This document shows positions 43,694-55,300 of a stretch of DNA of 64,000 bases, piece by piece. The stretch is taken from the NCBI GenBank assembly GCA_040004035.1, contig JAMPLN010000005.1; one strand, 5' to 3'. The translations under genes were made by a program, and so were the position numbers. Position 1 is the stretch's first letter; every line of letters starts with the position of its first letter. This stretch comes from Microcoleus vaginatus_C. Lineage in GTDB: Bacteria; Cyanobacteriota; Cyanobacteriia; Cyanobacteriales; Microcoleaceae. Under the pieces are notes generated by a model. It was given only the letters and a program-made list of their open reading frames with translations, ran no database searches and had not been told where the DNA came from.

Positions 43694-45427
43694 CTAATTT
43701 TTTTGAAAAACCAGCATTCCAAAGGTATAGCTGATATTCGCTCCCGGAGAAAAGTAACCAGGTTTGATTACTGCATCTCCCAAAGACCAATCTACAGGCT
43801 CAACTAAATTTAAACCACAACTTTTACATTCTTCTATCAAGTTTTTCGTATCGTTTTTATCCAAAGGATTCCAGAGTTTATCGTAAAGCTTGAAGTCTGG
43901 CTTGAGTTTCGGTGTCCAATAATCAAAAGTTACATACAATTTGCCATTTTCGATCAAAAGTCTGGAAACTTCTGTGGCAAATTTTTTGAAATCTACTTCA
44001 TGTTCTATGACAGAAAGACAAGTTATATTGGTGAAGTAATGATCGGGAAGTTTGGTATCCATGAGATCTCCAACCATATATTTGACTTCTTCCAGAGGCA
44101 CATCAGGAGGTTGAAGGTCAATCCCATATTTTTCACCTTGAACATTTTTCAAAACCGCATTCTTTAAAATATAAGAGTCAGAACTACCCATATCTAAAAG
44201 ATTACCGTCTGATAAATCAAAGATGATGTGAGCGATATCCCAGTCTTTACAGAAAAGATTATGGGAAGCATAGCCATTTCTATGTAGATAATCAGTACAT
44301 TTATAAATTTCATCTCGAAATTTCAAGAATTTACATACAGATGGTTTAGGAGGCGCGTCCCTATCTGATTTATTAATTAAATTAGCGGCGCGAGATATCA
44401 TCCGATTTGTGGTCTTTTTAATTTGAGTTTTAGTATTCCTTAAATATACATTATTACTGCTTATGTAGTCTCGAAGACGATTTACTATTGGCAGATTTTC
44501 TAGCCCTTGGTTTACCAGTTCGGGAATTTGAGCTAAACTTTCAATAATATTATCAGCCAAATTATAATTTGGGTCATTGCCATAATTCAGAGTAAGATAC
44601 TCCAGAAGCTCTAGGGCATAATCAGTATAGTCCATGACATCAGCTATACAAGCCAGCTTCAAAATTCGCTCAGGTGTCTGTAAATGTGTATTTAAGTTGG
44701 GGCGCATCAAATCCCGGAGATAAAAGGCATCAGCCCATACTAATGAGCCAGGACGGTTTGAAGAAGTAATAGGTGAAGTTGTGCGAACTGCACGTCCCGT
44801 ACTAACAATTAAATCAAAGAGTGTAAAACTTTGGTTTCTCAAATACACATCTAAATCACCAAACAGAGGTTGATTGACATATATGTCCGTAAACTCAACT
44901 TCGCTGTAAACTGCGAGAATGCTCCGGCCTAAAATTTCAGAAGCTCCTTCTAAAACTGAAAGTTCTCCACCCTGAACATCAAGATGAATAAAGTCAATTT
45001 CTTTAATATTTTCGGATTGGCAAAAAGTATCTAAAGTTGTTGTTTCAACTTCGATAGTACGATTTAATTGAATTAAATCTATATACCCGTTAAACCGCTG
45101 CATATATGACTCATTGGGCGGATACAAAGAACTACATCCGGGATATTTAGTTACATAAAGTGTGGCGTTTCCCTCTGTATTGCTAAGAGCTAAGGGAATA
45201 TGGTTTTCAGTCCAATTGACTTTTCTAGCTTCGAGGTCAGCATTAGCTTGCTCGCAAGCTTCTACATCTGCATCAAATCCATAAATAGTTAAGTTAGGGG
45301 CGAAAATATCCCAATTTCGACTGGCATAATCGTCCTGCTTTTCAATTTTGCGTGAACCAACAATACATACGGTGAGGTAAACTCTGTCTAACTTACCGCT
45401 TTTCTTTAAACTTGGGAGGAAAAACAT
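43694..45427 (-). CDS. FkbM-type methyltransferase fused to a second methyltransferase
   Basis: A 577-residue protein. Residues about 45-230 match FkbM methyltransferases (YGFDADVEACEQAN, then IDFIHLDVQGGELSVLEGA and a Trp/Leu-rich end). After a helical middle part, residues about 370-560 form a second SAM-binding domain (LLDMGSSDSYIL, then YGIDLQPPDVP, NITCLSVIEHEVDF, a methyltransferase-11 pattern). FkbM proteins O-methylate sugars, often in surface polysaccharides. It heads the three-gene minus-strand cluster, which probably decorates a surface glycan. Confidence 0.88.
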   Translation of the reverse strand: MFFLPSLKKSGKLDRVYLTVCIVGSRKIEKQDDYASRNWDIFAPNLTIYGFDADVEACEQANADLEARKVNWTENHIPLALSNTEGNATLYVTKYPGCSSLYPPNESYMQRFNGYIDLIQLNRTIEVETTTLDTFCQSENIKEIDFIHLDVQGGELSVLEGASEILGRSILAVYSEVEFTDIYVNQPLFGDLDVYLRNQSFTLFDLIVSTGRAVRTTSPITSSNRPGSLVWADAFYLRDLMRPNLNTHLQTPERILKLACIADVMDYTDYALELLEYLTLNYGNDPNYNLADNIIESLAQIPELVNQGLENLPIVNRLRDYISSNNVYLRNTKTQIKKTTNRMISRAANLINKSDRDAPPKPSVCKFLKFRDEIYKCTDYLHRNGYASHNLFCKDWDIAHIIFDLSDGNLLDMGSSDSYILKNAVLKNVQGEKYGIDLQPPDVPLEEVKYMVGDLMDTKLPDHYFTNITCLSVIEHEVDFKKFATEVSRLLIENGKLYVTFDYWTPKLKPDFKLYDKLWNPLDKNDTKNLIEECKSCGLNLVEPVDWSLGDAVIKPGYFSPGANISYTFGMLVFQKN

Positions 45428-45504
45428 AATAATTATTGGTACGTAAAAATGATGACTGCTCGATTTTGTTTCGATTTACCCTTTACCGATCGCCCTTTCC
45501 GCTA

Positions 45505-45897
45505 CTACTTCCCCTTCGCCTGCCCCAAAAGCTGTTTATTATCAGCTCTGTCAGGATTTAGCTTCACCAACTTCTCCAAAGGCTCGATCGCCCCCACCTT
45601 ATTATTCATCTGCAACCGCACATTTGCCAAGCCCTCCAGAGCCGTCTGATTCTGCGGTTCCCGCTGCAAAACCGTTTCATATCCCCGTTCCTGCGCCGCC
45701 AGCAAAGATTCCTGAGAAACAGCAGCAGTCGTCGGTTTTTGCTGGTGCTGACTGCTCAAACCGCTGCCGAACAGACTCACCATACCAAAAATTGCCGAAC
45801 CACCAAAGCCAATCATTGATACTAACGCAAAAATCTGCTTAATTCGATCGCTCCGATGAACCCGACTATCACTAGATTTTTTCTGTGTACTTTCCAT
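45505..45897 (-). CDS. Membrane-anchored TPR protein
   Basis: A 130-residue protein with a basic N-terminus, one membrane helix (IFALVSMIGFGGSAIFGMV near residue 22) and a C-terminal pair of TPR-like units (AQERGYETVLQREPQNQTALEGLANV, then GAIEPLEKLVKLNPDRADNKQLLG broken by loops). Family members are common in cyanobacteria and usually of unknown role. The ATG at 45897 (MESTQKK) is used; an upstream start at 45936 would add a basic stretch. Confidence 0.8.
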   Translation of the reverse strand: MESTQKKSSDSRVHRSDRIKQIFALVSMIGFGGSAIFGMVSLFGSGLSSQHQQKPTTAAVSQESLLAAQERGYETVLQREPQNQTALEGLANVRLQMNNKVGAIEPLEKLVKLNPDRADNKQLLGQAKGK

Positions 45898-46109
45898 TGC
45901 TAACTCTTGGTGTCGCTGTTTTCCAGGCACTCGCAAAGCACCTAATCTCTAGAATGCCCAAGTTCGATCGCAAAACGATCGCCCTTCGCCATTTAAAATT
46001 TGAAACCTATTCTAGCTCTTACACAAAATCTAAGATTTGTCAAGGACATTTAGGTAACAATAACACGCGGGCGATCGAGATTGGTGAAGGGCGATCGCAC
46101 CCTTACTTT

Positions 46110-46318
46110 TTACCCGTTACTCTCAGCCAATTGACCAAACCGATCTCGGTAACGCGCTAGCAAAGATTCGAGTTCAGCAGCACGCTGGCGTTCCGCTTCT
46201 ATTGCTGAGGGTAATTTATCAGGAAGCCGTAATTTTTATCCATTATCTTTCCGATAAAAACCGATAATTTTTCCATCTATTTCTCAAGGCAGTTGCAGCA
46301 CTTCACTGCGACTTTTAG
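46110..46318 (-). pseudogene. Remnant of a Uma2-family C-terminal tail
   Basis: On the minus strand one frame reads YQLITKSRSEVLQLP, then a TGA, EIDGKIIGFYRKDNG, a TAA, and LPDKLPSAIEAERQRAAELE, ending at 46110. This resembles the tail that follows the nuclease-like domain in many Uma2 proteins. The adjacent interrupted Uma2 gene ends in a different frame, so this is probably a leftover of another copy. Confidence 0.5.
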
Positions 46319-46321
46319 TAA

Positions 46322-46933
46322 TTAATTGATAGCTAGGTTCCTGTTGGTAGTATTGAGAACTATCGCCCTTTTGAATTCCTTAATTGCCTCAACATGACTC
46401 GGCATATTAACACACCTGACGAGTAAACCAATATCGAGTTCTGGAACCAATTGGGAACTCGCAATCTCTTCGTATGCTTGCTGTCTGAGAGCATACAGAG
46501 ACAGTCGGCTGTTTTCCCAAAACCAGACTTCAGGGATTGGCAGCCGTTTGTAAGCCTCTAGCTTATCAATTCCGCCGCTAGTGACGACAACTTCGATCGC
46601 TAAATCGGGACGTTCTCTGTCAGTACCCAATTCGTAAGATTTGTCTGCTTCACACTACACCAGTCGCGATTCATTTTCTAATGTCAATGAACCAGTTGGA
46701 GTGTAATCGAAGCCTGCATTTAGCAAATATGTTTCTACCAACGCACCGATACGTCCCTTGGCTATTTCGTGTTTTCTTCCAGCCTTTTTGTGAATCTCCA
46801 GTATCCCATCTAAAAATGACAGCCGAACCTCTGGAATATCCAGCATCGGTTCTAAGGTTTTGAATTGTTCCCAAGTTAACCATGGAAATAGCAACGGCTG
46901 CTCTAATTTCTCTTATAATGTTATTGCAGTCAT
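46322..46933 (-). pseudogene. Uma2-family gene interrupted by two in-frame stops
   Basis: From the ATG at 46933 the frame meets TAA at codon 7, continues as LFPWLTWEQFKTLEPMLDIPE, LSFLDGILEIHKKAGRKHE, TPTGSLTLENESRLV, then TAG near 46652-46654, and continues without a shift as CEADKSYELGTDRERPDLAIEVV, VWFWENSR to a normal end. It is the same class as 34992-35573. No frameshift is present. Confidence 0.85.
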
Positions 46934-47017
46934 GGCGCTCCTTAATTCCCAATCCAAAATCGAAAATCTCAACTGTAAAATCGATCGCTCTGGCTCCTTG
47001 ATTCCCAATTATTCAAT

Positions 47018-47033
47018 CTAAAATCTAAAATCG
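47018..47033. repeat. Short AAAATCT array near the IS66 left end
   Basis: Two AAAATCT units about 50 bases before the left inverted repeat of the IS66-like element. On this strand no start codon follows directly; the insertion may have separated the array from its gene. Confidence 0.6.
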
Positions 47034-47079
47034 CTCGACCTTTCACACCCTCAAATGCCATCAGGATCGATGCCCTGAC

Positions 47080-48606
47080 GTAAGGATTCAGGTGAAAAAT
47101 AGTCGCTTGAGAACCGAGAAATATGATAATGTACTCAGATGAGCGAAAAATCAGAGTTATTAGCACTAAAAATGGAAATAGTTGACCAGTTGAGCCGTGA
47201 GGAACTGGTCAAAATTGTGCTGACCCAACAAAAGCTGATTGAAAAATTACAACAAGAACTCGAAAAACTTAAAGACAAACAGCCCACCAATAGCAAAACA
47301 TCATCGAAACCCCCATCAAGCGCTCTCATACAGAAATCAGAGACAGTCGCTCTCGATAGCTCAAAAGAATCAGAAACAGAACCCAAGCCTAAACCAGGAG
47401 GACAGCCTGGACATATCGGCAAAACCCGAAAAGGGTTTGAGCGAGTAGATAGATATCAAATCAGCACTCCTGACAATGAGCGAGCATTGTGGCAGCAGAG
47501 AATTAAGTGAGATGATGGGTTATAGCAACCAGCAAGTAGCGTGTTTAGCAGCCTTACCAATTGAAGTGGTGGAATATCAACGAGTCAAATGTCAATGCCT
47601 AGAATGTGGAGCAATGGCGCTCGGAGCCATCTCACCGGGTATCGTGCCAGGACAAGACTTGAGTATCGACCTACAAGCATTATTGGTATGGCTAGGTAAT
47701 TATGGGCACATATCTTACTCCCAGCAACAAGAGTTCATGCGGGAACTAGGTGGCATCGAAATAGGGAGCGGAACATTACAAGCAACCAACGCCCGGGTAG
47801 CTGATGCTGTAAAGCCAGCCGTTGAAGACTTACGGAAATAAGCACCGTTACAAGCTTTCCGTCCATGTCGATAAAACCCCGTGGTGTGTTAAGGGCATCA
47901 AAGAATGGTTGTGGACAGCCACGGGTCAAAATTTTTGCCTGTTCCATGCGGCAGACACTCGCAGCAGAGCTGAATTAGAGACAATGCTGGGTTCGGAATT
48001 TGCGCTCAGTGTTGAGCTCTGACGATTTCAGTGTCTACAACGGTGTTGAGGTGGGAGCGCAGCAGAAATGTTTAGCCCATCTACGGCGACATTTTAAGAA
48101 AGTTCTGCTTCTGGGCCACGGTAACAACACAGTAGTTGCGTCTGCGTTCTTGGATTTAATTGATGAGGCATTCCGACAACATCGAATTCAGGGCGCTCCC
48201 ACCCTGAAGAACTTGATTATCATGCTTGGGCGAGGGACTTTAAGACCAGACTGGCAGCATTGTTAAATACTTGGCAAGGTCTTGTTGGTCATGCTGCGGG
48301 ACTTTTACTGCGCTCGTTACGTGAGAAAGCGCACTAATGGTGGTATTTTTTAGACCACCCATCCATTCCTCCTGACAATAATTTAGCGGAACGTTCTCTA
48401 CGATTAGCCGTGACTAAACGTAAGGTATCTGGTGGTTCCCCATCGATGTTTCGGTTTGAACAAACTGCTGATTTGTTATCAGTGATTCAGACTTGTCGGT
48501 TTCAAGGTAAAAGTGCAATGGCTTTTTTCCTTAAGGCTATATCTGCCCATTATTGTAACTTTTTCATGCCTTCTCTTGTTCCCCAATCTTAGACCTGAAT
48601 CCTTAC
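47080..48606 (+). mobile_element. Decayed IS66-family insertion sequence (single-transposase type)
   Basis: Ends are defined by 14-bp inverted repeats, GTAAGGATTCAGGT at 47080-47093 and its complement at 48593-48606. The GTAAG terminus is typical of IS66. The length of about 1.53 kb holds one transposase, without tnpA/tnpB, as in the ISBst12-like branch. No 8-bp target duplication is seen (gccctgac to the left, tacagcat to the right). The transposase is broken, so the element is probably immobile by itself. Confidence 0.85.
47139..48592 (+). pseudogene. IS66-family transposase, multiply broken
   Basis: The order of pieces follows IS66 TnpC: an N-terminal coiled coil (LIEKLQQELEKLKDK), the SSKPPSS linker and GGQPGHIGKTRKGF; a zinc-finger-like segment CQCLECG; the catalytic region with LSVHVDKTPWCVKG and FSVYNG; CLAHLRRHFKK; and the C-terminal HPSIPPDNNLAERSLR. 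Frames change near 47490, 47840, 48015 and 48240, and there is a TAA at about 48334. Confidence 0.9.
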
Positions 48607-48829
48607 TACAGCATTGCATTTAGAAAGCTGATTAAAATTTCTGGATGTTCGGAAGAAGCGAATTTTTTTTTGAATGCAAAGTCTGTTTGGGGACTGATGA
48701 AACGCATATTATAGAAGGAAGAGGGAAAAGGGAAGAAGGAAGAAGAAAAATGCAATATTTCAGGGATTTTTAGGTTGGTAGTTGCGCTTTAGCACGCTTA
48801 GCGCAACTACGAAGTTTTTCAATCAATTA
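48607..48829. repeat. Intergenic region with ggaagaggg minisatellite
   Basis: A purine-rich repeat at about 48716-48753 (ggaagagggaaaagggaag), related to the one coded inside the oxidoreductase at 7265-7378. No gene seen. Confidence 0.65.
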
Positions 48830-49195
48830 TCAGCCTGTGGCTTCAGTAGTAGCTGCAGGCGACATAACTAGCTTTCCAGTTATATCCATCGTCGCCAGCT
48901 TCAGCACTTCATTAAAAGCTAAACCCCGAATTTTGAGTTCCCACCTAATGCCTTTTGCTTTCATTCGCTTGGCTTTCCGCATATCGACATCAGCAGCTTT
49001 TTGATGCAAGAGCAAATATTTCATTGCTGCTGTAGCTTCTACTTTGGTGGGAAATGCAATATAAGTGATAAATCCGCCGTCCCAGTGATTGGCGTTGCGG
49101 ACGCTACTGATAGTCGCCACTCTCGGACTAAAGCGGTTCCAGTAAAAGTCGCTGTAGCCGATCGACTCTGTTTTTACTTGGAGTTTGTTTGCCAT
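48830..49195 (-). CDS. Unrecognised small protein
   Basis: A 121-residue soluble, basic protein with aromatic-rich N-terminal half (GYSDFYWNRFSPRVAT) and alternating strands and helices (GGFITYIAFPTKVEATAAMKYL broken by loops). An aggag ribosome-binding site about ten bases upstream supports it. No family recognised; no domain motif. It stands alone between the IS66 remnant and tamB. Confidence 0.7.
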   Translation of the reverse strand: MANKLQVKTESIGYSDFYWNRFSPRVATISSVRNANHWDGGFITYIAFPTKVEATAAMKYLLLHQKAADVDMRKAKRMKAKGIRWELKIRGLAFNEVLKLATMDITGKLVMSPAATTEATG

Positions 49196-49313
49196 TTGAC
49201 TTAACTCCTATAACCTTGTGTGTGGGGTTAGCAGCACCAATTTGCTGCTATTAACTATTATAGCAAATTACTGAGAAATTGGTAACTGTTGGCTGTTGGC
49301 TGTTGGGGGATGC

Positions 49314-52300
49314 CTAAAACCTCAATTCATATTCAGCAGTGACGCGGTTGTCTCCTTGAAAATTACTCGAACCCCTGAGTAAAATTTTATCGCTCAATCG
49401 ATAGCGCACAGTAAATTCAGTCGGTTGATTTGCTGACAAAACTCGAATGATTGATGCAGAAATATTGCGCGTGATGTCAAACCCAACTTCTAAACCTAAA
49501 CCGAGAGAACCCGCACCCGAACTGGAACTAGCAGTTTGTGCTTCGTTGCCTCTAATCCGAGTGGGAAATAAGCGAAATTCGCTCAATCCTGTGGCGTTTG
49601 TAACCGCAGATTGAATGTTGTTCAATAAACCCGCACCGGCTAAATTTGCGATCGCCAGCGTACTGTCTCCCTGTCCCAAAGTCTCCACGAAACTGCCACC
49701 TAACAGCGCTACAATCTCTATTTCCGATCGACTCGGAGAACTCCTCAACTCCAGATTTTCCCCCAACTGAGAAGCCCTTCCCTGCACTAACGCTTGAACT
49801 CGCACACTCCGCACGCTGCCGAAACTTGTCGGTTCGTCTGCTATTTCAGAGGCTACAGATGTGCCGGGAGTGCGGAACCGCGTTACTTCCTGCACCGAAG
49901 TTGCTAATCTCACATCCAGCGTCGGATCGAGTCCTTGTGTTGGTACAAAGGTAGCAGTCTGCGGGTATCCTCGATCGAGTCTAAACTGCGTTGTAAACAA
50001 ATTCACCGACCCGGAAGTCAACCGAATCGTACCCTCCGGGCGAAGGTCATCTAAAGTTCCATTCACCGTCAAGCCCCCAGTCGCCTGAAAACTCAATATC
50101 GGCGCACTCGTTACCCGAATTCCCCGGCCCAAATTCAGCCGCAAATCGTTCAATCCAACTTCAAAGGGAGGGGAAGTCGGAGTAGCAGGAGAAGGAGAAA
50201 CCTCAGTAGTAGGGGAATCAGAAACCTCAGTCGCAGGGGAAGCAGAAGATGTGGAATCAGAATCAGAATCAGAAGAGGAAGAAGCTAACTGAGTTGTGCC
50301 GCCGCCGGGACTCCGGAGAAATACTTCACCGTCGTACAGTTCAATATTACCGCTCAACTGCGGACGCCTAGCCGTGCCCCTTGCCTGCACTTGACCGACT
50401 ACGCCGCCGCTGTACAATCCTCTGAGGTTCACTGCCAACTTGTCTAAATTTACAGCCAAAGGATTATCCACATCGACATCGCCCTCCGCGAAGGGCACAG
50501 ACAGCGGAATTACACCCTGGGCCACAACTTGTCCCTGACTCAACTGTCCCCGAATTCCCTCTACCCGAATACGATCGCCCTCAAAGCGCACCGTCCCAGT
50601 CAGCCCTGTCAGCGGTTCTGGGAAGGCTTGCGCGCGGACGGTTGCATTTTCAAAATTCGCAATTCCTTGCGCTACAGGGTCTTGCAGCGTCCCTCCCACG
50701 CGAATTTGCACCTGTCCCTGGCCGCTGACCCACGCAACTTGCGGAGTCAATACATTAATAATTGCCAAACCTTCATTTTGCAAATTCGCCCTCAAATCAA
50801 TTTGATTGCTATCAGCTTTCACCGCTGCAAACGGCAACTCAAAAGGCAAACTTCCCTGCACTTCAATCGGTTCGGTTTGAGTTACCAAAGCGCTGCCGCC
50901 AAAATTCAGGCGGGCGTTGCTGTAACTGAAACTGCCGTCGGCTTGTTTAATCGGTTCTCCGTTTAGCGTACCTTCCAGCAAACTCAATTCCCCGGTGGCT
51001 TGCGGGTTTTCCAAACTGCCGGCCAAATTCGCCCGCAAATTCAAATTTCCCGTGACATCTACAAAAGGCAATTCCACCAGTTTTGCCAACTCTTCCACGG
51101 GCACATTTTCTACCCGCAACTGCCCGGATTGAGCTTTTTGCCCGAGTTGTCCCGAAAAGCCGATCGCACTTTTTCCCGATCGAATTTCCAAAGGCAAAAC
51201 AGTTAAAATCCCGTCCTGAAAACTGCCTTCAAGGCTGAACTGTTCGGCGACATATTCTCCCCACTGCCAGTTATCACCTTTCACATTAAATTGAGCTTCC
51301 ACACCCGTTTGCAAAGAACCGGCGACAGCAATTTCCGCACCAAAAGTGCCTTGCAATTGGGATAAGGGAGGCAATTTTTCTGATGCTTCCACGGCCTGCT
51401 GCTGCTGCAAAATTGTTTCAATTTCTGCCAAGCGGCGCAACTGTTCGATTAGCGGGGCTTCTGGTTCTCCCACTGCCACAGTTTGCACGTCGCCACTGTC
51501 ACCGTAAACGGGAGGTTTTAGGCCTCTAGCCAAGTCGCCTAAATTGAAATATTGCAAAGCGGTTAAAACCTGCTGCAAATTGCCTTGCTGGACGTTAACT
51601 TTCCCGGCAAATTGCGGGTTTGCACCTGTTTGAACATTGCCGGAAATTAAGTATTGACCGCTGCCTTGGCGGAATATGCCATTTGTGAGAGTAGCGCTGC
51701 CGTTAGCGTAGCTGAATTCGGCTTGGAAACTGTCACCTTTAATGTAGCCGATCGCCGGTTGGGCGATCGCAATTTGTCCGCTTGCTTGCAAAGTCGCCGG
51801 ATTTAACGGCATCTTCCAACCGGACACATTCACTTGTCCCGACGCCGTACCGGTTATCGGCCCCAAACCGGCCTCTTTCCCCGGTGTGAGATTCAAAGCA
51901 GCGAGGGGAAAATCGCTTAAATTAACTCGCAAAGTTTCTCCCTCGGTTTGGCCCCTAGCCACGGATTCCCCGCGTTGAATTAAGAAAGATGTCGGCAGAA
52001 AAGATTGATTTAAAGCTACTTCAATTTTGTCGCTTGCGCCGGCCAAACGCAAATCTACACTTTTCCCAGCATCCGCATTCACACTCCCCGCCAGTACCGG
52101 GTCAAAAGCGACTTGATTTACTGCTAAATCCCGCACTTCCACGTCGCCCACTAAGCTGAGGGCGGCGAGGGTGCCGCTGAGGCGGCCGGTAAAATCGACA
52201 TTGCCGCGCAGAGGCTGGTTGTTCTGTGAAGGATTGTTGACATTAGTTGGTGTCAAAAATCCTAGTTGTTCTGCTGGTAAGGCTTCCAGGTTAAAGTTGG

Positions 52301-55300
52301 CGAGTTTGACATCCAAATCTACGTTGGAAATTGAGGGCCCTCCTTGACCTTTGAGTTCGACGTTAACAAAGCCGTTTGCTGTCAAACCCGGAGTTGTGGC
52401 GTTCTCAATTTCCACCCGTTTGCCGTCCCAATTAAATACTGCCTCAAAAGGTTGTTTCAAAAACGGCAATTCTGAGATGCGAAAACTGCCACCGGCGCGA
52501 ACTGTTTGCGGGGAACCGGCAATCGCGCCGGATAAATTGATATTGCCGTTAAACAGTCCTCCAAGCTGGGGGAGATTTTGGGTACTGGAGACTACACCTC
52601 CGCTTTGCAAGCTTTGTCGCTGCGACTCAAAGGCTTGCTGGAAGCGACTTAGAGCAATTTGCTCGCCCTCGATTGACGCCCGCCAATTCCCCGATGTGGC
52701 GCTGCCTTTAGCATTGACAATTCCTCCGCCGTTGGCGAGTCTAATTTGTCCGTCGCCATTGGCGGTGATGCCGTTGGCGGTTAGATTATCTAGTGTTCCC
52801 AAAATGCTGACTTGGCCGTCGAGGGTTCCCTCAATTTCTGGCGGTAAATCCGCTGTCAACAAACCTGTTTGTTTGAGGGTTTGTTCTAAATTACTGACGG
52901 CAATTCCGTTCGTTTCCAGCAATGCTTGCAAGTTGCCGTTTTCTAATTTAGCCGTAGTATCGATCGCCCCGAGTCGATCGACCACAATCACTCCTTCTCC
53001 GCTAGCACTAATTCCCTTGGCTGTCAAGTTATCCAAACTACCCGCTGCTTGGAATTGGCCGTTAATTCTGCCGTCTAATCCTTCAGGCAAAGTCGCCGCT
53101 AGGGTAAAGAGTTGGGTATTGCGGATTGTTTGTTCTAAGCGACTGAGAATAACTCGATCGGCATCGGCGAAAGCTTGCCAGCGTCTATCTTCTAATTTAC
53201 CTCTAAAAGCAATAGTACCGTCCGCTATATTGAGTTGGCCGCTGCTGTTGACGGCTATGTCGGGGACGGTTGAATTATCAAGACTGCCGCTGGCTTGAAT
53301 TTGATTCGATATTTGTCCGTCAATCGATTTGAGATTTTGGATTTGGGATTTTAGATTGTTGATATTGGCGACTGTTTGGGGATTGTCAGCAGTGAAAGCT
53401 AAACCAACATCTAACAGCGGCAATCCTAAATTTACTAAACGGTTGATGGAAGTGCGATCTGTTTCTGCTGTTGCTTGCCAGTTTCCCGCTGCCAATTCTC
53501 CTTTAAAATTAACATCACTGCCGGCAAGATTGAGTCTGCCGCTGCCGCTGGCATTGATGCTGCTAGCCGTCAAATTGTCAAGACTTCCCGATGCTGTAAA
53601 TTGACTCGATAGCAGTCCGTCAATCGATTTGAGATTTTGGATTTTAGATTTTAGATTGTTGATATTGGCGGCTTGCTGATTTTCGGGATTGAATGCTGAA
53701 GCCACATCTAAAATCGGCAGTGTCAAATCTACCAAGCGGCTGATGGAAGTGCGATCTGTTTGTGCTGTTGCTTGCCAGTTTCCCGCTACCAATTCTCCGT
53801 TTAAATTGACATTGCTATCGGCAAAATTGAGCCTACCGTTGCCAGTAACATTGATGGCGCCAGCAGTCAAATTGTCAACATTGCCCGTCGCTCGAAATTC
53901 ACCTGCTAGCTGCCCGCCGAGCGATTTTAGATTTTGGATTTTAGCTTTTAGATTGTCTAGATTTGCGGTCGTTTCCTGGGCTAAAAACGGCAATCCAATA
54001 TCAATTAATTGATTGACAGCTACTTCTTCAGTGTTGCCAAAAACTTGCCAGTTACCCGATTCTAGTTCGCCATTAACATCAACAATACTGTCAGCAATAT
54101 TCAGCCTTCCTTTGCCTGTTGCCGCGATCGCATTTAAACTCAAATCGTCCAGAGTTCCCGCAGCTTCTGCAGTTCCGCTGAACAAACCGGCTAGTTCAGG
54201 AGGCAAATTAAGGTCTGGCAGGACTTGCTGCAAACTGTTGAGATCCACGCCATCGCCCTCAATCAAAGCTTGCCACTGACGGTCTTTTAGCGCCGCATCC
54301 ACGTTAACAGAAGCGTCGCCTATTTTCACAACTGTATTTTGCAAATCCGCCGAATTTCCTCCGGCTCGAATTTCGCCTGCAGCGGGGAAAGTCCCTTGCG
54401 GTGCTTGCCATTGAACTCTAGCTTGAATGTTATCTAACGGGCCGAAAATTTGAGCTTTTGCGGAGACACTGCCAATTGTAACAGTAGCAGGAATCGGGAG
54501 AGCGTAAATTTGGGCGATCGCATCTGCCGGCACGTTTTCAGCTTGGAAGTCAAACACCAAACCCGATCGCGAATTCTCACTTCCCAACCTGATATCGACT
54601 TCACCTTTCCCGCCAATTTTACCACCCGCCGCCGGCACTACCAAAATATCACCCAAAGTCAATGCTAAAGAGGAAAACGGGGGAATAGAAGATTGAGAAT
54701 TGGGAGTTGGGGTTTGAGCCATTCTCCCGCGTTCCAATTTGAAATTAGTGCTAATATTGTTTAATTGCAGCCGATCGACTGTAGCGGGTTTTGTCGAGGC
54801 GATCGTACCTGTCAGCACCGGCATTGCAACTGTTCCAGTCAGCTTGGCATCCGCCTTCAATTCCCCCGCAACAGGAACCGGCAATACTACTTTCTGCCCT
54901 AACTCTGTCTCCACCGCACTGACAATATTTGCCAAAGCAACTGGTTGCACGTTAGTTATCAGATTGAAGTTAGCTTGTTCCAAATTAAAATTATTTCCAG
55001 TGGCAACTGTTCCTGCTATTCTCAGCGGAATTAAACCGTAATTAGCTGCCAGACTATCGACAATCAAATTAGTTCCCTGAAACCGCAACTGACCGCTGCT
55101 ATTTTGTATAATTTGTTTCAGCGGGGAAATACTCGCTTGCACTCCCCCAAAACTAGCTGCTCCGGTAATTCCCGATACTTTATTGTCTCGCAATTGAACG
55201 GTCAAATTGCCGTTAGCCAGACCTTTTTGTAAAGAAATACCGGGAACTTTCAGCAAGCGATCGAGCTCGGTCAAAGGCAAATTTTGACCTTGCAACTGTA

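Noticed and set aside
52351..53298. 315-residue plus-strand frame within tamB
   Set aside because: Antisense of tamB, Pro/Ser/Leu-rich from the repeat structure; no ribosome-binding site or motif.
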